Positions 57,502 through 64,000 of a DNA stretch of 64,000 bases are shown piece by piece; the stretch's first letter is position 1; each line of letters starts with the position of its first letter. Source of the DNA: Epinephelus fuscoguttatus. Its lineage: Eukaryota; Chordata; Actinopteri; Perciformes; Serranidae. The notes under the pieces were generated by a model. The model worked only from the letters and a program-made list of their open reading frames with translations, did no database searches and was not told the DNA's origin. Where the stretch lies: positions 26,053,437 through 26,117,436 of the forward strand of contig NC_064763.1 in assembly GCF_011397635.1 (NCBI RefSeq). Direction: 5' to 3'. The translations under genes and the position numbers were made by a program.

Positions 57502-57800
57502 GTGCAGTTGCTGTCCTCGAGGCTGAAGCTGTTTTCTCTCCCTCCTTTAGGGTACTACTCTCAGTATTTGTTGTCGAAATGCGACTGATGCTGTGGCATC
57601 ACTTAGATGATGCGCCCCCTCCGTGCGTCGGTGCTGCGCCGGGTAGGACTGCTGCTCCCCAGGCAGGGATGGATGCTGGATGCTGTAGGAGCTGCTGCTG
57701 CTGTGCTAAGCTGTTAATGTGGGGGAGGATGCGCGGAGAGAGAGGAGAGAGAGGGAGAGAGAGAGAGGGAGGGAGAGATGTGCACTATCCCGACATGGCG
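57502..57800 (-). promoter_or_regulatory. ppp3ca 5' UTR and likely promoter region
   Basis: GC-rich sequence with CpGs upstream of the start codon (GCGCCGGGTAGG near 57635, CTGCTGCTGCTGCTGT near 57690-57705), followed by a GA-rich tract. No TATA box was recognised. The position fits a CpG-type promoter; the start site is not determinable. Confidence 0.45.
57726..57779. repeat. GA-rich microsatellite near the ppp3ca promoter
   Basis: An imperfect run of GAGA and GGGAGA units in the presumed promoter or 5' UTR. GA tracts at this position can bind GAGA-type factors, but no function is shown. Confidence 0.8.
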
Positions 57801-59857
57801 GTGAAGGGAACTCCCACGCAAATGTTTCACGGGACTGCCTGATGCTGCCATCAGATGGAGGCTGAGACGGGGTTGCCCCCACGCACGCACGGCGCGCCAT
57901 CTTTCGGTATTCTCGAAATTTCGGTACGCCCGAAGATGGGAGCGTATGGGCCTCGGTTCAAACATGTGTAACATTCATAATCACTAGACGGTCTTTCTTT
58001 TTTTCTTCTTCTTTTTTTAATTACAGACGCGCGCACGTGCATGCGGACATCACAGACAGTCGGATTTATTGCAATGATGGCAGGGAGATGTCACTTGGTG
58101 GCGACAAACCATCAGGATTTGTGCAAACTGAGGCGACCTTGCACATAAAGAAGAAAAAAGAGTTTAATTTGAGCAGTTTAAAGATGCAATAATATGACGT
58201 CATTGTTTTGTTCCACAGATGGTGAATTAATACATTTTGTGATGAATACCTCACATGAAAACACCTGATACCTGTTCAGACTTGTATGATGTAAAACAAA
58301 AACTTGAATTTATATGTTTTTTCCTAAGTTATTTCCTAATTGAATATATGGACTAAATTGTGGCTTAATGTAAAGTTAAGAAATATGGATCCACAGATAT
58401 TTATATACGACCCCAAACACTCACAAAAATGGATTTATAGTCCCTGAGTGTGGACTTAAAAGCAAATACTTGACTGGTACCACCTCACTCTTCTTCAGCC
58501 AACCATGAGACTGACACTATCTGGGGTACTTTTACATAAACTATAACCAAAACTGTTAATTTATTTTATTCTTAACAATTAACTCTGCTTTGGAACGTAA
58601 TGTTAATTACAAAAATAAAATTAAAAAATCAACTAAAATGTGTATAAAATGCAGCCTTTATGCCTTTAAATCACTACTAAGAAGTCACAGTTAAAATAAG
58701 CAGCATTGTAAGGATTGTTGAAGATAAATCAAAATCAACTCTTACATTGCATTCTGAGAGATGATGTTTTCAATCAGACAATCTACATTTTGTCTATATT
58801 TATAGAGCAGAGCATCTGTGTCTCCTGCAATTCCTACTGACCACCAGTGGAGGCAGGAGACATACACTTTCTGCTTTTTGACAGTCAGCCCTTAAAAATA
58901 CAGGTTATTTAAAATGATACATTTGGAAGTTAATAAAAAAAAACTTGTAAGACACACACCTGTATCTGTTTATAAGCATAGAGTATGCATATTAAAACTG
59001 TCCTTGCCAGTCTTGAACAGCTTCATCTTTAGTTTATTTTGCACAACAAAACTGTGTCCACAAAATTGCATTTATTACAGCCAAATTAAAGTGTTGTGAC
59101 AAAACATTTAAATTTCCTTTTTAATAAGATAAAGAAAGAAAAACAGAAAAAAGAAAACCTAAGACCTAGAAACTTCTTTGCTTATTACCTTGTGTCAGCT
59201 GGTTCAGCAGGTAAAATCTGTGTGCTCTCAGTCCCTCTGTTAAACACTGTTACATGTACTTCAGTAGATGATTCAATCAAACAATCAGTGTGCAGAGTCA
59301 GAGGTTAAAATGTAAGGAGAACTCAAAAACTACTGGCCTGTCTTTGAATGCGTTCATCTCAACTTTCTCGACTCATGATTGTTTCATATTCAAAGAGTTT
59401 CATCCGTTTATTTCCTAATCCAAACAATATCTAAAAGGTGTAACTACCTGACTGAATCAGGGGGATTACTCCTTGATTTGCCTCTTTATCATCATTCCAT
59501 TTTTCACCATTATCAGCAGCAGCCATGACAACTGGTCCGAAGCACGAGAGTGACTTGTTTCAGTGCTTGTGATGCTCAGTTCCTTTTCATCTTCATTATT
59601 GCTCACGGCAATGAAAGCACTGAGGACACTGCTGTTCTTGTTAGGGACTTTGAAAAAGTTGGAACAGTGAAAAGTGTTTTGTTTTTTTTTGTTTTTTGCA
59701 ACACACAGTCCGATTCTTGCTTTCCCCCCATGTTTCTAGTTTTCTTTGGGGCAGCACTTTACACAAGGCATTTTGAGGTCAAACTCCCTCTGTGTATTTT
59801 TTAGTCTGAACTTTTCTGTTCTTTGTTGTGGCAGACAGTACAGCCACACATGCATGT
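57801..59857. other. Intergenic region upstream of ppp3ca, proximal part
   Basis: GC-rich near 57880-57905 (ACGCACGCACGGCGCGCC), then AT-rich. No open frame or RNA gene is supported. Confidence 0.6.
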
Positions 59858-59869
59858 TAGTCCACTAGC

Positions 59870-60273
59870 ATTCTTGGAACCCATCGGCTGTATTCGGCGT
59901 CTGACTTCCGGCAGACGGCGATACAGCCTCTGGGGGCAGACCCCCGATTTTTTGGCATTCCGGTTTGATTTGGGCGGAGGAGGTGAATTTACGTTTCCGA
60001 CTTCCGTTTATATGTAAATAAATATGCTGAACCACTGCGATGGATTCAGAGTTTGCAGTGACGCCAATTATGTTCCGCCTTGTTAGTTCACGGCACAGGC
60101 CGTTTAACCTGGCAACAACTGCAGCCGGCTCAAACGTGATTGGTCAATATCATGCGGACTACAAACAGCCTACAACCGGAAACCAGGGCTCTTCCGCTCT
60201 TCTTCCGGAGGCAAGATCTCCGGGGTTTGCCTACAGACTCTACATTCACTGAATGTAGAGTCTGTATAGAGAC
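59870..60273. mobile_element. GC-rich 404-bp insertion with terminal hairpin and flanking 12-bp direct repeats
   Basis: TAGTCCACTAGC occurs at 59858-59869 and 60274-60285, in the same orientation, bracketing 404 bp that are richer in CpG than the surroundings. Near the right end is a perfect hairpin of 17-bp arms with a 1-nt loop (60232-60266; arm TACAGACTCTACATTCA). The hairpin is followed after 6 nt by CTAG (60273-60276) and T. There is no poly(A) tail. The family is not certain: the hairpin plus CTAG resembles a Helitron 3' end, whereas the direct repeats resemble a retroposition target duplication. Confidence 0.5.
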
Positions 60274-60285
60274 TAGTCCACTAGC

Positions 60286-61120
60286 TAATCAGCGCTGCTT
60301 TGCATTGCTCTTATATGGCGTTTACCCATGGTAACGCTGTCCGGACTCTTGTGGGCGGAACGTCGTTGTCACAGAAACACAGTGCCCATCCTCTTGTTCC
60401 CCCCCTATGTCAACATTGTTTGCTCTCTCAGCACCGTTACCATTGTTAGCACTGTTTGCGATGTTTTCTGCTAGCTGCTGCCTCAGTCACCTCCATGTTG
60501 AGAGCCATGTGCAGGCATCCCAACTCGGATTCTAAATCATACAGTTTCTTTAAAAAACTGGCCATTTGATGTTTGGCTCATGTCATCCATTATGGGGTGA
60601 CATGTGACTCAGCGACTCAGGGATCACACATGGTTTACCATAACAGATTTGCAGGACATCACATATAACAAAAATAATGGGACAAAACGCAAATGCAGAA
60701 AATTATGTACATTAGTGCTTGTAATAGTTTGGTTCAAGGTTACTGAAGGCAGTTCTGTTTCCTTTTCGAAGGATTCTGAGATGTGCTTGTGGTTCAAAAT
60801 GATGCATTTTTTGAACAACGTGATGTTAACATACTGTAGACGAACATGACTGCTGTGTTTAGCTTTTAACAACATGCACCCAAGCAACCAGATCTCAAAA
60901 GTACGATGTTACACAATGTTGTGAGGGAACTGTAAACTAGAATGAATATGCAAACCAGCACCGAATGCTTTTACACCAAACATACCCCAGATGATTTGAA
61001 ATGGAGCAGCAAGATAGTTGGCTTGATTTTTGTGTGCTTTGATATTTTTAGAAACACACTTATGCTAAAAAATTAAAAAGAAAAAAGGCTCATTACAACT
61101 ATAAGTATAATGATGCATAA
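60286..61120. other. Intergenic DNA
   Basis: Nothing definite. The first 200 bp remain GC-richer than average and may belong to the neighbouring insertion. Confidence 0.5.
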
Positions 61121-61618
61121 CAGGGGCGTAAATATAGATAGCGCAGACAGTGCAACTACACTGGGGATGGAGGGGTGGAGGGGCCCATAGAGAAAGTGAG
61201 CCCTTGCAAGTGATTCAGATTGCCACCTTTGAAATATACCTGACTTCAAAGACAAATGATAAAAATATAACTAATTAAACAAATTTAAAAACAGTGCAGT
61301 TTGCTATATATATCCTCAAAAAGGCAAACCCATCTGCGTCATGGTTTTCTTTTTTCCTTTTTATTTATTTATTTTGTTTTAAAATAGTGAGCACTTAGTT
61401 AAAACAAAATGGTATGCTTTTATATAAGCTACAAAATTTATAAATATACTATGAAAACTATTCAATTAAATGATTACTTTCTTACTTTCTTTGATATTTT
61501 TGACAGATATGCAATGGTGATTGCTGGGTAATACATATGTTGATGTTGTCCAATGTCAAGTCTCCATTTGTGCATGATATTGTGCACGAGGGCCCATCGT
61601 AACTTCCTTACGCCACTG
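61121..61618. mobile_element. hAT-like TIR element, about 500 bp
   Basis: The left end CAGGGGCGTAAATATAGATA and the reversed right end CAGTGGCGTAAGGAAGTTAC share CAG.GGCGTAA. GGGGCCCATAG on the left is mirrored by GGGCCCATCG on the right. CATAA occurs in both flanks (left ..ATGCATAA, right GCACATAA..), consistent with a decayed 8-bp target duplication. No coding capacity. Confidence 0.65.
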
Positions 61619-63600
61619 GCACATAATGCAGGATTAAATACTGTACCTCTAATCGAAAAGTTGACCCGTTTGTGCCCTAAATGTTTTCTATTTGGCGTTT
61701 AGACCCAGGATGTTTTACTAAATACATACAAATAAAAAAAAGACCTTGATTTTGAAGATGTTAAGACTACCATAATTTGTTTTGGATGCATGGTCATTTT
61801 GATGATAATCAAAACTGGCACCCTTGTTGAATCTGTTCTGAAGCAAACCTGAGGTGACTGTTGCTCATGTTAGAACATCTACAGATTTATAACACTTTGA
61901 ATCATGAGTTTGAATAGTGAATTTCCAATCAAAACCTTGGGACCAGTTTCTCTTCAAAAGAACATCACTAAAAGCAACAGGATGTGACGGGAGCATCAAA
62001 CTTTATCTACATTTTGAGCTCTTCAGAGGCAGCATTAAGTGAATAATGTTTGAGCAATCACTGAGACTATCAGTGGTATGATTCGTTATTTATCTTAAAA
62101 GCATACTTTTTGTATCTCTACGCCTAATCACTATTTTAACTCTTACATTCACATTTCTCCTATTCTCAGCCAGCCTCTGTCACCATTATGACCACCTGCC
62201 ACTAGATGGGGCCCTAACCCTGATTTTAACTGCAACAACAGCAACAGCTGGTCGGCCTGCACTGCTACAGGAGTGGCAGTGTTTGCTGCTTCACATTTAG
62301 AGACATGATAATTTGGGAAAGTAATGACACTACTCATTTGGTGTTAAAAGCTAAACAGTTGTTGATGTAATTTTGTCATGCTTTTTTGTCCTCATACTGT
62401 CAGTCAAGACAATGGAGCCTCTTGCTTCCTGACAGATGAGGCTGAGTGTGTGATTAGTGGCAGGATGAGTAATAAATCTCTAGAAATGGAGCCAGCGTTG
62501 CTCATCAGGCAGCAGGCCTCTGCAGTGTGGAGCTGCAAGCTCACACAAGGCGTGACTGACTTCAGGCTTGTTCAGCAGGACGGGAAAACACACCGCAAAA
62601 TCCCTAACGCTTTGGAGGCTCGGTTGATAGCAGAGTGTGCAGTGGACGTGGTGTGTCCTTGAAGTTTCCAATATTGCTGGAACAGATAAATCAGAGAGTG
62701 GTGATGAAAGTAGAGGGAAACTATGTTGGATTTGTGCTGGTGCTCTCACTCTCAGTTCAGCATTGAAATCAAATATAATTGAGTCATATTTTATTATATT
62801 TTATACACGAAAATGACTAACTGCCAAGTCGGATTTACTGCTTTAAAAAGCGTCACATTGCTTTGAGATGACATGTTCTTGGAAGTGACTTACTGAGTCT
62901 CACATGTACAGAGGAAACGTGTGAAAACCTAATTTTAAAAGAGATTTACTTTTTTTAAAATCAGGTTCTCAGGTGTCAAGTGTTTCTGCAGTGGCAATGA
63001 CCTGTCGGCAGCTGCGCTAGTTGACCCCTCCTTTTAAACACTGTTTTTGCTGGCATGCCGTCCTGGCACAATGGTAGGAGAAAATGGCACTGAGAAATGG
63101 CTTCTTCCAACATTATATACCGACGCTTATACAGCTGTTCCCACATAATTAACTCACAGTTATTTGCAGTCACGTCGACAGCACAGGCCATTAATTAAGT
63201 CACAAGCGATTCAATTACATCACAGGCAAAATGTCTCGGCTCCTACCAATAACAATTCACAAGTATATTGAGCATGGATACACTCATTTTTCCTTTCTTG
63301 TTACCCTGACAGCACATTGTCTGTGTCATGTCCTGAGAACCTGTCTTGAATTAATTTTTCTCACTTCCAGATTAGCTAATCTGGATTTAGCAGAGATAGG
63401 ATGTTTTATTCTGATCGATTTGTCTCACAGCTTAAAGTCAGGGGCTTTCACAGCATAAAAATCACATTACTATGGTCATACTGAAGGCCTCAATCCAAAG
63501 TATTCCTAAAACTGTAGTCCAACCTAAAATACACCAACAATATTACAAATGTTTAATTATGATACTGCCTTTGGATAAACTGATTTTGTTCAAAGAATAG
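61619..63600. other. Intergenic DNA
   Basis: About 2 kb without recognised genes or repeats. An open frame at 62378-62662 has no recognisable similarity and no supporting signal. Confidence 0.6.
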
Positions 63601-63880
63601 ATGGACTTTTGGGAAATGCGCTCATTCACTTTCTTGCTAAGAATTAGGTGAGAAGATTGGTACTGCTTGTACATTAACTATGGAGCCCGAGCCTGGAGGC
63701 ATTCAGCTTATCTTAGTATAAAGATCAGGAGGAGGAGGAGAAAATGAGAAGAGAAAACAGCCTGCTTGGCTCACTGTGATGATCAAAAACACGCCTAAAC
63801 CTACACCTGTAAAACTCACTAACAACAATAACTATAGTAACTTATTTGTTTATTCCGAACAGAAACCAAAACGCTAAAAC
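63601..63880. repeat. Dispersed teleost repeat, longer relative of the 12010 fragment
   Basis: TTTTGGGAAATGCGCTCATT, TTTCTTGCTAAGAATTAG, AGCTTATCTTAGTATAAAGA and a following purine-rich stretch match, in order, a repeat I recall from percomorph genomes. It may continue to the window end. Confidence 0.45.
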
Positions 63881-64000
63881 AAAACTTTTATGTTTTACAC
63901 CCAGTTTTATGCTGGAGCTATTTCTCTCTGAACTCAGTGACTTACTGAAGGTTGTGAGAAGAAACAGCAACTGGAACACTGTGCTCTCCAACAGCTGGTA

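Noticed and set aside
60040..60334. Open frames inside the hairpin-ended insertion as a possible small gene
   Set aside because: Two overlapping frames of about 65-70 codons have no recognisable similarity and are expected in a GC-rich block with few stops.
62378..62662. A 94-codon open frame in the right intergenic region
   Set aside because: There is no recognisable family, no flanking splice or poly(A) signals that fit, and an overlapping frame of similar size on the other strand. It is within chance expectation for 64 kb.

Overview
This window is nuclear DNA from a vertebrate, almost certainly a teleost fish and probably a percomorph. The basis is three spliced genes with vertebrate-type introns (GT..AG), AT-rich non-coding DNA, and dispersed repeats of kinds I associate with percomorph genomes. 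I cannot name the species. There is no bacterial, viral or organellar gene content, no CRISPR array and no operon.

Layout. (1) 1-7.75 kb, plus strand: the 3' part of brd8, a bromodomain subunit of the NuA4/TIP60 acetyltransferase complex. Eleven exons give 581 residues up to the stop at 6993-6995, and the 5' part lies outside the window. (2) 7.75-9.7 kb: a short convergent intergenic gap. (3) 9.7-18.6 kb, minus strand: a complete dnajb14, an ER-membrane J-domain co-chaperone of eight exons and 389 aa. (4) 18.6-20.7 kb: an intergenic gap mostly filled by three nested mobile elements. (5) 20.7-57.7 kb, minus strand: a complete ppp3ca, the calcineurin A alpha catalytic subunit, with 14 coding exons and 523 aa (521 aa from the second in-frame ATG) over about 34 kb. 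All reading frames and phases close without a frameshift. (6) 57.7-64 kb: upstream intergenic DNA with no gene I can support, but with several transposon-like insertions.

The genes are not a functional unit. brd8 acts in chromatin, dnajb14 in ER-associated protein quality control and ppp3ca in calcium signalling. dnajb14 and ppp3ca are near each other in mammals as well, so that pair looks like conserved synteny; brd8 is on a different chromosome in humans.

The most unusual material is non-coding. It includes a roughly 950-bp array of 21-bp and 33-bp units inside a larger element with inverted ends (ppp3ca intron 6). A roughly 600-bp fold-back element in ppp3ca intron 12 would form a long RNA hairpin. 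A GC-rich insertion at 59.9-60.3 kb is bounded by 12-bp direct repeats and ends in a perfect 17-bp hairpin. A SINE with its own target-site duplication sits inside another insertion, which sits inside a third element. In the coding DNA, the ppp3ca mini-exon between the calmodulin-binding and autoinhibitory segments is longer than its mammalian counterpart. I found no evidence for a wholly new gene system; most open reading frames outside the three genes are chance or repeat-driven. Repeat family names rest on memory of conserved motifs and were not checked against a repeat library.
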